64,000 bases of DNA from Pseudomonas putida (GTDB taxonomy: Bacteria; Pseudomonadota; Gammaproteobacteria; Pseudomonadales; Pseudomonadaceae). The notes below the pieces were generated by a model. That model saw only the letters and a program-made list of their open reading frames with translations. It did no database searches and was not told the origin of the DNA. The position numbers and the translations under genes were made by a program. Numbering within the stretch: the first letter of the stretch is position 1; every line of letters begins with the position of its first letter. The DNA lies in NCBI RefSeq assembly GCF_028682475.1, contig NZ_JANHLE010000004.1, positions 62,001 through 126,000 on the forward strand, in the 5' to 3' direction. Positions 51,317-61,167 of the stretch are shown one piece after another.

Positions 51317-51520
51317 ATGGATCCTGCGTTGTTCGAAGAGTGGATGATGACTGTCCTGGTCACCATCCTGATTGGTTTCATGGGTTTTATCGTCTGGGAC
51401 CTGGCGAAGAAGTCCAAAGCCGGTAAGTTCGGCACCTTCATTCTGTTTTTCGTGCTGGGCCTGGGTATCCTCGCCTTCATCATCAAAAGCGTGGTGATTG
51501 GCTACATCGAAGGCGTTTAA
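51317..51520 (+). CDS. DUF2788 small membrane protein
   Basis: A 67-residue protein with two membrane segments ([21 protein letters not shown] and [27 protein letters not shown]) joined by a basic loop (KKSKAGK). The family is small and without known function, but its place between an Lrp regulator and rluE is conserved in Pseudomonas. A GGAGA ribosome-binding site supports the start. The stop overlaps that of convergent rluE by 4 bases. Confidence 0.9.
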   Translation: MDPALFEEWMMTVLVTILIGFMGFIVWDLAKKSKAGKFGTFILFFVLGLGILAFIIKSVVIGYIEGV

Positions 51521-52146
51521 CGCCTAGGCGGAACTTCCCGCCATTGCCCCTGATCCAGACCGTCCAGGGTCCAGTCGCCGATCCGCACCCTGACCAGGCG
51601 CAGGGTCGGCAGACCGACGGCAGCGGTCATGCGCCGCACCTGGCGGTTGCGCCCTTCCTTGATCACCAGTTCCAGCCAGCTGGTCGGTATGCTCTTGCGA
51701 AAACGTACCGGCGGGTTGCGCGGCCACAACTGCGGCTCTTCAAGCTGCCGGGCCTGGGCGGGCAAAGTCGGCCCGTCATTGAGCTCAACGCCGTCGCGCA
51801 AACGCTGCAGCTGCTCGTCTGTCGGCTCACCCTCGACCTGCACCCAGTAGGTTTTCGCCAGCTTGTGCTTCGGATCGGCAATCCGCGCCTGCAGCTGGCC
51901 GTCATTGGTCAACAACAGCAAACCTTCGCTGTCGCGGTCCAGGCGCCCGGCTGGATAAACGCCGGGAATGTCGATGAAGTCCTTGAGGGTCGCGCGCCCT
52001 TCGCCATCGCTGAACTGGGTCAGTACGTCAAAAGGCTTGTTGAACAGGATCAACCGCGGCTCGGCCGGCGGCGCCTTGGGCTGGCGACGCGGGCCTGCGG
52101 GTTTGGCCGCGCCATGGCGCGGCTTGGAGCGTGGGGGTAACGGCAT
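51517..52146 (-). CDS. rluE: 23S rRNA pseudouridine synthase RluE
   Basis: RluE makes a single pseudouridine in 23S rRNA (position 2457 in E. coli). The 209-residue protein has a basic Pro-rich N-terminal tail, [16 protein letters not shown], the catalytic Asp in [21 protein letters not shown] and the [11 protein letters not shown] and [30 protein letters not shown] motifs of the RsuA/RluB/E family. It starts 6 bases after amn, so amn-rluE form an operon. Confidence 0.92.
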   Translation of the reverse strand: MPLPPRSKPRHGAAKPAGPRRQPKAPPAEPRLILFNKPFDVLTQFSDGEGRATLKDFIDIPGVYPAGRLDRDSEGLLLLTNDGQLQARIADPKHKLAKTYWVQVEGEPTDEQLQRLRDGVELNDGPTLPAQARQLEEPQLWPRNPPVRFRKSIPTSWLELVIKEGRNRQVRRMTAAVGLPTLRLVRVRIGDWTLDGLDQGQWREVPPRR

Positions 52147-52152
52147 GGGGCC

Positions 52153-53658
52153 TCAGCGGAACGGCGGCTCGTCGAAACTGCGCAGTTTACGCGAGTGCAG
52201 CGAATGCAGCTCGGTGCGCAGCAGGTCGAGTGCGGCGATACCGATTTTCAGGTGCTGGCTGACCGCCCGGTTGTAGAAGGCGTTGGCCGCGCCCGGCAGC
52301 TTGATTTCGCTGTGCAGCGGCTTGTCCGAAACGCACAGCAAGGTGCCATAGGGGACGCGCAAGCGATAACCCTGAGCGGCGATGGTGCCGCTTTCCATGT
52401 CGACCGCCACCGCCCGTGACAGGTTGATCAGCGGACGTTCCTGAGCCCAGCGCAGCTCCCAGTTACGGTCGTCGTAAGTCAACACCGTGCCGGTGCGCAG
52501 ACGCTTTTTCAGCTCGTCACCGCGCTCGCCGGTCACTTGCGCCGCCGCTTCCTGCAGCGCCATCTGCACCTCGGCCAGGGCCGGAATCGGAATATGCGGC
52601 GGTACCACCCGATCCAGAATGCCGTCACGGCGCATGTAAGCGTGCGCCAGCACGTAATCGCCGATGGTCTGCGACTGCCGCAGGCCGCCGCAGTGACCGA
52701 TCATCAGCCAGCAGTGCGGACGCAGCACCGCCAGGTGGTCGGTGATGTTCTTGGCGTTGGACGGGCCGACACCGATGTTGACCAGGGTGATGCCATCGCC
52801 ATCGGCGGCGATCAGGTGATACGCCGGCATCTGGTAACGGTGCCAGACCACGCTCGCCACCAGCGACTGGGCCTCACCGTTGTCCATGCTCTTTTCGATG
52901 ATCACATTGCCCGGCAGGACCATGCGCACAAAGCGTGGGTCATCGCGCAGCTGCTCCAGGCCATGGCTGACGAACTGGTCGACATAGCGGTGGTAGTTGG
53001 TCAGCAGGATCCACGGCTGCACATGGCGCCAGTCACTGCCGGTGTAATGCACCAGGCGGCGCAAGGAAAAGTCCACCCGCGCCGCGTCGAACAGCGCCAG
53101 CGGCAGAGGATCGACGTTGGCCCAGTCGTACAGGCCATCGGCGATGCCATCGGTGGCAGCCGACAGGTCGGTGCTGGGGAAAACCCGCGCCAATGCGGCG
53201 GCAGTGATACCGCTACCGGCCAGTTCGTCGCCGTGCTCGACCACGTAAGGGTAAGGAATGTTCTGCTGGCTGACACCGACTTCAACGGTGACAGTGAAGT
53301 CGCGCATCAGTGGCTTGAGCTGCTCCAGCAGATAGCCACGGAAGGCCGCGGGATGGGTAACCGTGACGCTGTAAGTGCCTGGCAGCTGGACCTTGGCGTA
53401 GGCACGGGTAATGGCCGGCACTTCACCGTGATACTGGTAGGTCAGGCGCAATTCCGGGTAACGGAACAGTGCGCGTTCTTCGGCATTCGGCTCGGTGCGG
53501 TCCTTGAGGTAACGCTTGAGCGCCTGGCTCAGGGCCGCGGTGGATTCTTCATGCAGGGCCGCCAAACGATCGACGGCCTGCTCGGCGGTTGCTACGACAA
53601 CGAAGGCTTCATCAGTACGGCTCACAATGTACTTCCTGTCTGACATGCATGTAGCCAT
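52153..53658 (-). CDS. amn: AMP nucleosidase
   Basis: Amn cleaves AMP to adenine and ribose 5-phosphate, adjusting adenylate pools. The 501-residue protein has the N-terminal AMN domain and a C-terminal phosphorylase-like domain (LVNIGVGPSNAKNITDHLAVLRPHCWLMIGHCGGLRQSQTIGDYVLAHAYMR; VDMESGTIAAQGYRLRVPYGTLLCVSDKP). An AGG ribosome-binding site favours the first ATG; the Met at codon 5 is an alternative. The gene follows aidB by 32 bases and precedes rluE by 6. Confidence 0.95.
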   Translation of the reverse strand: MATCMSDRKYIVSRTDEAFVVVATAEQAVDRLAALHEESTAALSQALKRYLKDRTEPNAEERALFRYPELRLTYQYHGEVPAITRAYAKVQLPGTYSVTVTHPAAFRGYLLEQLKPLMRDFTVTVEVGVSQQNIPYPYVVEHGDELAGSGITAAALARVFPSTDLSAATDGIADGLYDWANVDPLPLALFDAARVDFSLRRLVHYTGSDWRHVQPWILLTNYHRYVDQFVSHGLEQLRDDPRFVRMVLPGNVIIEKSMDNGEAQSLVASVVWHRYQMPAYHLIAADGDGITLVNIGVGPSNAKNITDHLAVLRPHCWLMIGHCGGLRQSQTIGDYVLAHAYMRRDGILDRVVPPHIPIPALAEVQMALQEAAAQVTGERGDELKKRLRTGTVLTYDDRNWELRWAQERPLINLSRAVAVDMESGTIAAQGYRLRVPYGTLLCVSDKPLHSEIKLPGAANAFYNRAVSQHLKIGIAALDLLRTELHSLHSRKLRSFDEPPFR

Positions 53659-53690
53659 CTTGCCTACTTATTCAGGCAAAGGCACGCATG

Positions 53691-55343
53691 TTAGAGGGGC
53701 CAGTTTGGCGTCGACCGCGCCACTATTTCGCCAACATCAATGCCCCGTGGCAGCACCCCGTAGACCCGGCCACTGCCGCCCAGGCGGCTGCCGATAAAGG
53801 CATCGCTGACCGTGGCATTGCCCGCCTCCAGCAACAGCCTGGCCTGCAGGCCCAGGGCGATGTCTTCGGTGAGCTGGCGGGCGCGGTACTGAATGTCGCC
53901 GGTGTCGGCAAAGGCTGCCTTGAGGTTGCCGATATGCGCCGCCAGACGCGGATCGCCGTGACCGTCACCGAGCTCAGCGAACAGCACATCGAGCACGCCC
54001 GGCTCCTTGGACAGGGCACGCAGCACATCCAGGCACTGGACATTACCGGAACCTTCCCAGGTCGAGTTGACCGGCGCTTCGCGGTACAGGCGCGGCAGGA
54101 TGCTGTCTTCGACATAGCCTGCGCCGCCCATGCACTCGGCCGCTTCGTTGATCATGGCCGGGGCACGCTTGCAGATCCAGTACTTGCCGACAGCGGTGAT
54201 CAGCCGGGCAAAACGCGCCTGTTGCGGGTCATCCGGCTGGTCGAGAGCATGGCCCATGCGCAGGCTCAGGGCCAACGCCGCTTCGCTTTCCAGAGCCAAG
54301 TCGGCAAGCACGTTCTGCATCAGCGGTTGCGCGGCCAGCAGGCGTCCGCCGACCTGGCGGTGGGCGCAGTGGTGGGCAGCCTGGGTCAGGGCCTGGCGCA
54401 TCAGGGCGCTGGAACCGACCATGCAATCGAAACGGGTCATGGCGACCATTTCGATGATGGTCGGCACACCGCGGCCTTCCTCGCCGATCATCCACGCCAG
54501 GGCGCCGCGGAACTCCACTTCACTGGAGGCATTGGAGCAGTTGCCGAGCTTGTTCTTCAGGCGCTGGATATAGAACTGGTTGCGGCTGTCATCCGGGCGA
54601 TGGCGCGGCAGCAGGAAACAGCTCAAGCCCTTGTCTGTCTGGGCCAGGGTCAGGAAGGCGTCGCACATCGGCGCCGAACAGAACCATTTGTGCCCGACCA
54701 GTTCGTAAGCCTGCCCCGGCCCCGGCGCGCCCACGGGGTAGGCACGGGTGGTGTTGGCGCGGACATCGGTGCCGCCCTGCTTCTCGGTCATGGCCATGCC
54801 GAGGGTGACCCCGACCTTGTGCCGGTCACCGACGTTACGCGGGTCGTACTCGGTGGCGAGGACCTTGGGCAACCAGTACTCCGCCAGTTCCGGCTGCAAC
54901 TTGAGCGCCGGCACTGCGGCAAAGGTCATGGTCAGCGGGCATCCGCTGCCGGCTTCCGCTTGAGTATGCAGATAGGTCATCGAGGCCCGGGCGACGTGGG
55001 CGCCCTGGCGCGGGTCGGTCCACGGCAGCGACGGCAAGCCGTGCTCGATGGCCGTGCGCATCAGCTCGTGGTAGGCCGGATGAAACTCCACCAGATCGAT
55101 GCGATGACCATAGCGGTCATGGCTGCTAAATTGCGGCTTGTTCTGGTTGGCCAGGAACCCGGCGGCCATCAGCGGCCCGCCTGCCAGAGCCCCGTACGCG
55201 TCGATCCGGGCCTCAGCCCAGCCTGCCCCATAGTGTCGCGACCACTGCTGCAGAGGCAGGTCGATGCGATACAGATTGGCCCCGTCCAGCGCTGGCGGCT
55301 GGTTGGTGACTTCATGGGTTTCAGCGTACTGGTGCAGGTTCAT
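53691..55343 (-). CDS. aidB: AidB-type acyl-CoA dehydrogenase
   Basis: A 550-residue flavoprotein of the acyl-CoA dehydrogenase superfamily. The AidB subgroup is shown by length (E. coli AidB has 541), the N-terminal extension, HGLPSLPWTDPRQG, VTLGMAMTEKQGGTDVRANTTRA and the MINEAAECMGGAGYVEDSILPRLYREAPVNSTWEGSGNVQCLDVLRAL block with the FAD and DNA-contact regions. E. coli AidB is induced by alkylation damage and binds DNA near its promoter; its chemical reaction is unclear. An inverted repeat 20 bases upstream may be its operator. Confidence 0.92.
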   Translation of the reverse strand: MNLHQYAETHEVTNQPPALDGANLYRIDLPLQQWSRHYGAGWAEARIDAYGALAGGPLMAAGFLANQNKPQFSSHDRYGHRIDLVEFHPAYHELMRTAIEHGLPSLPWTDPRQGAHVARASMTYLHTQAEAGSGCPLTMTFAAVPALKLQPELAEYWLPKVLATEYDPRNVGDRHKVGVTLGMAMTEKQGGTDVRANTTRAYPVGAPGPGQAYELVGHKWFCSAPMCDAFLTLAQTDKGLSCFLLPRHRPDDSRNQFYIQRLKNKLGNCSNASSEVEFRGALAWMIGEEGRGVPTIIEMVAMTRFDCMVGSSALMRQALTQAAHHCAHRQVGGRLLAAQPLMQNVLADLALESEAALALSLRMGHALDQPDDPQQARFARLITAVGKYWICKRAPAMINEAAECMGGAGYVEDSILPRLYREAPVNSTWEGSGNVQCLDVLRALSKEPGVLDVLFAELGDGHGDPRLAAHIGNLKAAFADTGDIQYRARQLTEDIALGLQARLLLEAGNATVSDAFIGSRLGGSGRVYGVLPRGIDVGEIVARSTPNWPL

Positions 55344-55362
55344 CAGGGGGCCTCCTGGATCC

Positions 55363-55394
55363 GGGCGTGACTGAAATTTCAGTGAATCACGCCC
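55363..55394. promoter_or_regulatory. Nested inverted repeat before aidB
   Basis: Outer arms GGGCGTGA/TCACGCCC (8 bp) enclose the palindrome CTGAAATTTCAG. It lies between the end of the LadS-like gene and the aidB start, 20 bases upstream of the aidB ATG. It could be an operator or a terminator of the sensor gene, but has no T-run on either strand. Confidence 0.6.
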
Positions 55395-55426
55395 CGCCCC
55401 CCGCTCAAAGTGACAAATACGCCTAA

Positions 55427-57409
55427 CTAGCCGCGATTTAGCCCGGTCCTGGCCAGCGCCTGCGGCTGGCTCAAGGCGAGGCTCAGCACCAGCTCGAAAC
55501 GGCTGCCCAAGCCCGGGCTGGACTCATGCTGCAAGCGTGCCCCGATCAACCCGGCCAGCTGCCGGCAGATCGCCAGACCAATGCCCAGGCCTCCGTACTG
55601 GCGACTCATCGAGCCATCGACCTGGAAGAAGCGCTGATACAGACCGGGCTCGGCGAGGCGATCAAAGCCGATGCCGCTGTCGCTGACACTGATGGTCAGG
55701 CCAAGCAGACCCGGCCCTTGCAAGCGCCCGCGCACCTGCAGCACGACCCCGCCCTCATGGGTGAACTTGATCCCGTTGTCGAGCAGGTAGCTGATGCACA
55801 GCGCCAGTTTATGCCGGTCGCCGACCAGCAGCTCAGGCAAATCGGCCGGCGTATCCAGATTCAGGTACAGCCCTTTGCCCAGCGCCGCCGCGGCGTACTT
55901 GCTGCGCAGTTCCTGCAACAGGTGGCGCAAGCCGAAGGGTGCGTTTTGCGCACTGAGGCGACCGGCCTGCAGCTCGGTGAGAATCAGGATATCGTCGACC
56001 ATGCCCATCATGTCCTGGGCTGCGTAACTGGCCGTGCGCTGGTACTGCGCCAACTCATGCGCCATGGGCACTGTCTGCATCAACTCCAGCGAACCGATCA
56101 CGCCGTTCATCGGCGTGCGCAGTTCATGGGTCACCGTGGCCAGGAACTCATCCTTCAAGCGGTTGCTGTTGGACAGTTGCTGGTTGAGCACTTCCAGGGC
56201 CCGGCCGGTGTCGCGCAGGGCCTGGGCCTGCTGGTCACGCATGCTGTTGATGCGGTCGGCCAGGGCCAGCGACAGCAGGCACACCTCCAGCGCCGAACCG
56301 ATCTGGCTGGCGTACATAGTCAGGAACACATTGGGCAGATAGCCCAGCACCATCAGTGTATTGACCAGGCCGCCGAGCAGGAACGCCGTCCAGGCGATGA
56401 TGAAATAACGCGCCACCCGCATTCCGCGTCGCCAGGCAAACACCCCGGCGGCGAAGATCGTCACGGTGAACAGCAACGCCAGGGCCGTGGCCAGGCGCAG
56501 GGCGATGCCATAGCTGCTGATCAGCGACAGCAGCATGACCACCCCGCCACCGGCCATCAGCACCTTGAGCAGGCCATCGAAAGCGCGGCTGTGCCGGGCC
56601 ATCTGCAGGAAGCTGCGGGCGAACTGGCAACCGAATAGTCCCGAGGCGCCAATGAACAGTGGCGTGGCGGCGTTCGCCCACCAGGGGCTGTCAGGCCAGA
56701 AATAAGCCACCGCCGCGCCGTTGACCGATACCTGATAGAGACCGAACGAGGCGATATAGAGGATGTAGTAGAGGTAACTGGTGTCGCGCACGCTGAGGTA
56801 GATGAACAGGTTGTAAACCAGCATCCCCAGCAGCACGCCATAGATCAGGCCAAGCACATAAAGGCGAGTCGGCTGCGCCTCCAGATAGGCCTCGGTGGAC
56901 CATAACGTCAGCGGCGCCTGGACCGAACCCTGGCTGTGCAGGCGCAAGTAGGCGGTGGTGGTCTGACCGGGGCTGAAGGGTAATTCGAACAGGTAGTTGT
57001 TCTGCTCGATCTGGCGACTGGCATACGGCAGGGCATCGCCGGTGCGTTGCGCCAGGCGGAAAGTACCGCCGCTGTCGGGCAGGTAAAGTTCCAGATGGTC
57101 CAGTGGCGGGTAGGCCAGCTCCAGCAGCCAGCTGCGCGGCGCGGCTGAAGGCAAGGCGGTGTAGCGCAGATCGAGGCGAATCCAGAACACCGAGGTCGAA
57201 TAACCGGCATTCAACACATCGGTTTGATGGCTGCGGAAATGCTCACTGAACGAAGGGGCACTGACCTGCGCAATGCTGGCATTGCCACCGCGGTCTTCGA
57301 ATACCTGCATCACCCGCCCCAAGGGCAAGCTGCGCGTCGAGTCGTCGAAATCGACCGCCGTGGCCAGCAGTGGCAACCAGCCCAGCACAACAATCAGCAA
57401 ATAGCGCAT
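55427..57409 (-). CDS. ladS: LadS-like membrane sensor histidine kinase without receiver domain
   Basis: A 660-residue protein with a signal peptide, a periplasmic 7TMR-DISMED2 domain (about residues 25-175), seven membrane segments of the 7TM-DISM type (about 183-385), a coiled coil, HisKA with phospho-acceptor His 428 in TVTHELRTPMNGVIGS, and a HATPase with DNGIKF, DSGIGFD and GGLGIGLAICRQLAG. It has the neighbours of P. aeruginosa LadS (aidB/amn on one side, thiD on the other). PAO1 LadS continues with a C-terminal receiver (795 residues); here the protein ends after HATPase and the 84 bases to aidB leave no room for one. Confidence 0.88.
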   Translation of the reverse strand: MRYLLIVVLGWLPLLATAVDFDDSTRSLPLGRVMQVFEDRGGNASIAQVSAPSFSEHFRSHQTDVLNAGYSTSVFWIRLDLRYTALPSAAPRSWLLELAYPPLDHLELYLPDSGGTFRLAQRTGDALPYASRQIEQNNYLFELPFSPGQTTTAYLRLHSQGSVQAPLTLWSTEAYLEAQPTRLYVLGLIYGVLLGMLVYNLFIYLSVRDTSYLYYILYIASFGLYQVSVNGAAVAYFWPDSPWWANAATPLFIGASGLFGCQFARSFLQMARHSRAFDGLLKVLMAGGGVVMLLSLISSYGIALRLATALALLFTVTIFAAGVFAWRRGMRVARYFIIAWTAFLLGGLVNTLMVLGYLPNVFLTMYASQIGSALEVCLLSLALADRINSMRDQQAQALRDTGRALEVLNQQLSNSNRLKDEFLATVTHELRTPMNGVIGSLELMQTVPMAHELAQYQRTASYAAQDMMGMVDDILILTELQAGRLSAQNAPFGLRHLLQELRSKYAAAALGKGLYLNLDTPADLPELLVGDRHKLALCISYLLDNGIKFTHEGGVVLQVRGRLQGPGLLGLTISVSDSGIGFDRLAEPGLYQRFFQVDGSMSRQYGGLGIGLAICRQLAGLIGARLQHESSPGLGSRFELVLSLALSQPQALARTGLNRG

Positions 57410-57483
57410 ACAGCCCCAGCATGGTCTGTCCCGGTCGTGTCGCGGTAGCCTCCTGTCCGTTTGAGGCGACGCGATCCGGCAGT

Positions 57484-57497
57484 AACCGTTATCGGTT
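57484..57497. other. Small palindrome upstream of the LadS-like gene
   Basis: AACCG-TTAT-CGGTT, a perfect inverted repeat 75 bases before the kinase ATG in the 264-base divergent region with thiD. It is an operator or hairpin candidate; nothing else can be said. Confidence 0.4.
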
Positions 57498-57673
57498 GTT
57501 TGAGCACTCTAGCATAGCTTTTCAGCACTATCAGGTGCCACATAAAAATACGAACAAAAGGCTCTATCTCGGCACTTTCAGCGATATGCGAATTCATTTC
57601 CTGACCACTTGATCAAAAAAGCCTGGCCTGGGGGCAGACCTGACAAAAGCGTTTGGTGGTAAGCTCGCGCACC

Positions 57674-58471
57674 ATGAATACCTACAGCTCCCGCCCCGTT
57701 GTCCTCTGTCTCTCCGGCCACGACCCCAGTGGCGGCGCCGGCTTGCAGGCAGATATCGAAGCCCTGATCGCTCAAGGTTGCCACGCCGCTCCCGCCGTGA
57801 CTGCCCTGACCGTGCAGGATACCGTCAATGTCACTGACTTCCGTGTGCTCGACCGCGAGTGGGTACTGGCCCAGGCCAACGCCGTTCTCGCCGACTCCAC
57901 GGTCGCAGCCGTCAAGCTGGGCATGCTCGGCTCGCTGGACATGGTCGACACCGTCGTCGAACTGCTCAGCGCCCACCCGCATCTGCCGTTGGTCTGCGAC
58001 CCGGTGCTGCGTGCTGGCGGCGGTGGCCGTCTGGGCAAGGACGAGGTCGGCTACGCCATGCGCGAACGCCTGCTGCCACTGGCGACCATCGCCACCCCGA
58101 ACCTCCCCGAAGCCCGCATCCTCGCCGAACTGCCTGAAGGCAGCGCAGATGAATGCGCAGAAAAACTGTTGCCCTTCGTCAGACACCTGCTGATCACCGG
58201 CGGTCACGGCGACGAACACGAAATCCACAACCGCCTGTACAGCCGCGATGGCCAGCGTCACACCTGGACCTGCCAACGCCTGCCTGGCAGCTACCACGGC
58301 TCGGGTTGCACCCTGGCCAGCGCCCTGGCCGGCCGCCTGGCCCTCGGCGAGCAATTGCAAAGCGCCGTACGTTCGGCCCTGGACTACACCTGGCGAACCC
58401 TGCGCGATGCCGAACAACTGGGCAAAGGCCAATATGTGCCGCGTCGCCTTCCCCTGGATTTCTGTTCCTGA
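57674..58471 (+). CDS. thiD: Hydroxymethylpyrimidine/phosphomethylpyrimidine kinase
   Basis: ThiD phosphorylates HMP and HMP-phosphate to give HMP-PP for thiamine synthesis. The start [31 protein letters not shown] gives 265 residues. The ribokinase-type fold shows [12 protein letters not shown], the nucleotide loop [14 protein letters not shown] and the anion-hole [18 protein letters not shown]. thiE follows 14 bases later, so the two pathway enzymes are cotranscribed. There is no clear Shine-Dalgarno sequence. Confidence 0.95.
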   Translation: MNTYSSRPVVLCLSGHDPSGGAGLQADIEALIAQGCHAAPAVTALTVQDTVNVTDFRVLDREWVLAQANAVLADSTVAAVKLGMLGSLDMVDTVVELLSAHPHLPLVCDPVLRAGGGGRLGKDEVGYAMRERLLPLATIATPNLPEARILAELPEGSADECAEKLLPFVRHLLITGGHGDEHEIHNRLYSRDGQRHTWTCQRLPGSYHGSGCTLASALAGRLALGEQLQSAVRSALDYTWRTLRDAEQLGKGQYVPRRLPLDFCS

Positions 58472-58485
58472 ACCGAGGCCCCGAG

Positions 58486-59115
58486 ATGAAGCTACGCGGT
58501 CTGTATGCCATTACCGACAGCCAGTTATTGGCCGGCAAGTTTCTGCCCTACGTTGAGGCAGCCCTTGAAGGCGGCGTGACCTTGTTGCAGTACCGCGACA
58601 AAAGCGCTGACCAGGCACGTCGCCTGCGTGAGGCCGAAGCCCTGGCCGAGCTTTGTGCGCGCTACAAGACCCGCCTGATCATCAACGACGATGCCGAACT
58701 GGCCGCGCGCCTGGGTGTCGGTGTGCACCTGGGCCAGACCGATGGCCCGCTGACCCCGGCGCGTACCCTGCTCGGCCGCGAGGCCATCATCGGCTCGACC
58801 TGCCACGCCCAGTTGGAGCTGGCCGAGCAAGCCGCGCGCGAAGGCGCCAGCTATGTAGCCTTTGGCCGCTTCTTCAATTCCGTGACCAAACCGGGCGCGC
58901 CCGCCGCCGATACCGCCTTGCTGGACCAGGCCCGGGCCCGGCTCAAATTGCCGATCTGCGTGATCGGCGGCATCACCCTCGACAACGCCGCCCCGCTGGT
59001 CGCCCATGGCGCCGACCTGCTGGCGGTGATTCATGGCCTGTTCGGCGCCGACAGCACGCAGGAAGTCACCCGCCGTGCCCGCGCCTTCAACGCCCTGTTC
59101 GCATCTGCTGATTGA
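58486..59115 (+). CDS. thiE: Thiamine-phosphate synthase
   Basis: ThiE joins HMP-PP and hydroxyethylthiazole phosphate to form thiamine monophosphate. The 209-residue TIM barrel starts [40 protein letters not shown] and shows [27 protein letters not shown] and the phosphate-binding [17 protein letters not shown] and [13 protein letters not shown]. The upstream gene thiD and downstream gene hemL (11 bases) are on the same strand. Confidence 0.96.
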   Translation: MKLRGLYAITDSQLLAGKFLPYVEAALEGGVTLLQYRDKSADQARRLREAEALAELCARYKTRLIINDDAELAARLGVGVHLGQTDGPLTPARTLLGREAIIGSTCHAQLELAEQAAREGASYVAFGRFFNSVTKPGAPAADTALLDQARARLKLPICVIGGITLDNAAPLVAHGADLLAVIHGLFGADSTQEVTRRARAFNALFASAD

Positions 59116-59126
59116 GAGAGCCCATC

Positions 59127-60413
59127 ATGTCTCGTTCCGAAACCCTGTTCGCCAACGCCCAGAAACACATTCCCGGAGGCGTCAACTCGCCAGTGCGGGC
59201 GTTCAAGAGCGTTGGCGGTACGCCGCTGTTCTTCAAGCATGCCGAAGGCGCCTACGTCACCGACGAAGATGACAAGCGCTACGTCGACTACGTCGGTTCC
59301 TGGGGCCCGATGATCCTCGGCCACAGCCACCCGGACGTGCTCGACTCGGTGCGCAAGCAACTGGAACACGGCTTGTCTTACGGCGCGCCGACCGCCATGG
59401 AAACCGAGATGGCCGACCTGGTCTGCTCGATCGTGCCGTCGATGGAAATGGTGCGCATGGTCAGTTCCGGCACCGAAGCGACCATGAGCGCCATTCGTCT
59501 GGCCCGCGGCTACACCGGCCGTGACAGCATCATCAAGTTCGAGGGCTGCTACCACGGTCACTCCGACAGCCTGCTGGTAAAAGCCGGCTCCGGCCTGCTG
59601 ACCCAGGGCGTGCCAAGCTCCGCTGGCGTGCCGGCGGCCTTTGCCAAACACACCCTGACCCTGCCGTTCAACGACATCGACGCGGTCGAGAAGATGCTCG
59701 CTGAAGTCGGCCAGGAAGTGGCGTGCATCATCGTCGAGCCGGTGGCCGGCAATATGAACTGCGTGCCGCCGGCGCCAGGTTTCCTCGAAGGCCTGCGCAC
59801 GCTGTGCGACAAGCACGGTGTGGTGCTGATTTTCGACGAAGTGATGACCGGTTTCCGCGTTGCCCTGGGTGGCGCACAGGCGCATTACGGCGTGACCCCG
59901 GACCTGTCGACCTTCGGCAAGATCGTCGGCGGCGGCATGCCGGTCGGCTGCTTCGGCGGCAAGCGCACGATCATGGAACAGATTGCACCGCTGGGCCCGG
60001 TCTACCAGGCCGGCACCCTGTCGGGCAACCCGCTGGCCATGGCTGCGGGCCTGACCACCCTGAAACTGATCAGCCGCCCGGGCTTCCACGCCGAGCTCAG
60101 CGACTACACCAGCCGCCTGCTCGACGGTCTGCAGCAGCGTGCCGATGCCGCGGGCATTCCGTTCGTCACCACGCAGGCCGGGGGCATGTTCGGCCTGTAC
60201 TTCAGCGGCGCTGACGACATCGTCACCTTCGATGACGTGATGGCCAGCGATGCCGAACGCTTCAAGCGTTTCTTCCACCTGATGCTGGAAGGTGGCGTGT
60301 ACCTGGCGCCTAGCGCCTTCGAGGCCGGTTTCACCTCGATCGCCCACGGCGAAACCGAGCTGAAAATCACCCTGGATGCCGCCGAGCGGGCGTTCGCCAA
60401 GCTCAAGGACTGA
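59127..60413 (+). CDS. hemL: Glutamate-1-semialdehyde 2,1-aminomutase
   Basis: HemL converts glutamate 1-semialdehyde to 5-aminolevulinate, the first haem-specific precursor. The 428-residue class III aminotransferase starts [26 protein letters not shown]. The PLP-binding region includes [34 protein letters not shown] (as [12 protein letters not shown]), and the PLP lysine in [15 protein letters not shown]. It is the third gene of thiD-thiE-hemL, as in P. aeruginosa. Confidence 0.97.
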   Translation: MSRSETLFANAQKHIPGGVNSPVRAFKSVGGTPLFFKHAEGAYVTDEDDKRYVDYVGSWGPMILGHSHPDVLDSVRKQLEHGLSYGAPTAMETEMADLVCSIVPSMEMVRMVSSGTEATMSAIRLARGYTGRDSIIKFEGCYHGHSDSLLVKAGSGLLTQGVPSSAGVPAAFAKHTLTLPFNDIDAVEKMLAEVGQEVACIIVEPVAGNMNCVPPAPGFLEGLRTLCDKHGVVLIFDEVMTGFRVALGGAQAHYGVTPDLSTFGKIVGGGMPVGCFGGKRTIMEQIAPLGPVYQAGTLSGNPLAMAAGLTTLKLISRPGFHAELSDYTSRLLDGLQQRADAAGIPFVTTQAGGMFGLYFSGADDIVTFDDVMASDAERFKRFFHLMLEGGVYLAPSAFEAGFTSIAHGETELKITLDAAERAFAKLKD

Positions 60414-60437
60414 TCCTGACTGGCTGTTTTGGCAGCC

Positions 60438-60487
60438 ATCGCTGGCAAGGCCGGCTCCCACATGTGGGAGCTGGCCTTGCCAGCGAT
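60438..60487. repeat. REP-like inverted repeat, different sequence family
   Basis: Arms ATCGCTGGCAAGGCC and GGCCTTGCCAGCGAT with GGCTCCCACA/TGTGGGAGCT between, a near-perfect 25-bp stem. The outer half differs from the GCGGGGCAAGCC REP found elsewhere in the window while the GGAGC...GCTCC half is shared. It follows hemL and could end its transcript. Confidence 0.9.
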
Positions 60488-60609
60488 AGGGCACTGTTGT
60501 GGCCTGTAAGCAGAAAATCGAGTAAAGACTTTGTAAGGTAGGCGTTGCTTATCCCATAATGTGCCACCAGACACTTTGGCCGCAGCTTTGCAGAGGTAAG
60601 TCGATCCCC

Positions 60610-61158
60610 ATGAACCGCACCGGCCGCGCCCTCGCCCTGGGCTGCCTGTTGCTTCTTCAGCCCCTGCTGGCCTCAGCAGGCGGTAACTCGTTGCTGATTC
60701 CGGCAACGGGCCGCTGCACCCTCAATTCCCAACCCGAAGACCTGCCCCAAGCCTTGGCCACATGCCAGCAGGCGGCGCAGCAAGGCGATGCCCAGGCCCA
60801 ATACGAGCTCGGCGAGTTCTATTACGAGGGCACCAATACACCACGCGACCTCAAGCAAGCCCTGAGCTACTTCGAGCAAGCCTCGCTGCAAGGCCACGCC
60901 CAAGCTCAGTACCGTCTTGGTACCATGTTTTTCAAAGGTGAAGGTGTCGCAGCCAACAATGTACAGGCGTACATAGTGCTGAAAATGGCGGCGGTCAATG
61001 GCGCCGAAGACGCTCTGGACCTGGCCGATGAGGTCTCCGAGCAAATGCCCCGTGAAGATCTTGAAGTGGCGACCCAGGTATTGGGACAGATCTTCCGCAA
61101 ATACCTGCTGGAGCTGCAGACTGCCGAAGGGCGTACCCCCTTCTCGCCACTGCCCTGA
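60610..61158 (+). CDS. Exported Sel1/TPR-like repeat protein
   Basis: A 182-residue protein with a signal peptide (MNRTGRALALGCLLLLQPLLASA). The mature part holds two clear Sel1 repeats (AAQQGDAQAQYELGEFYYEGTNTPRDLKQALSYFEQASLQGHAQAQYRLGTMFFKGEGVAANNVQAYIVLKMAAVNG). Sel1 repeats form superhelical protein-binding scaffolds. The position matches PA3978, of unknown function. It is convergent with the DUF1820 gene, 9 bases apart. Confidence 0.88.
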   Translation: MNRTGRALALGCLLLLQPLLASAGGNSLLIPATGRCTLNSQPEDLPQALATCQQAAQQGDAQAQYELGEFYYEGTNTPRDLKQALSYFEQASLQGHAQAQYRLGTMFFKGEGVAANNVQAYIVLKMAAVNGAEDALDLADEVSEQMPREDLEVATQVLGQIFRKYLLELQTAEGRTPFSPLP

Positions 61159-61167
61159 AGCCCGGGC

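Noticed and set aside
57410..57673. Thiamine (TPP) riboswitch upstream of thiD
   Set aside because: The thi-box signature is not present in the leader; thiD starts close to the divergent region with no aptamer-like sequence.
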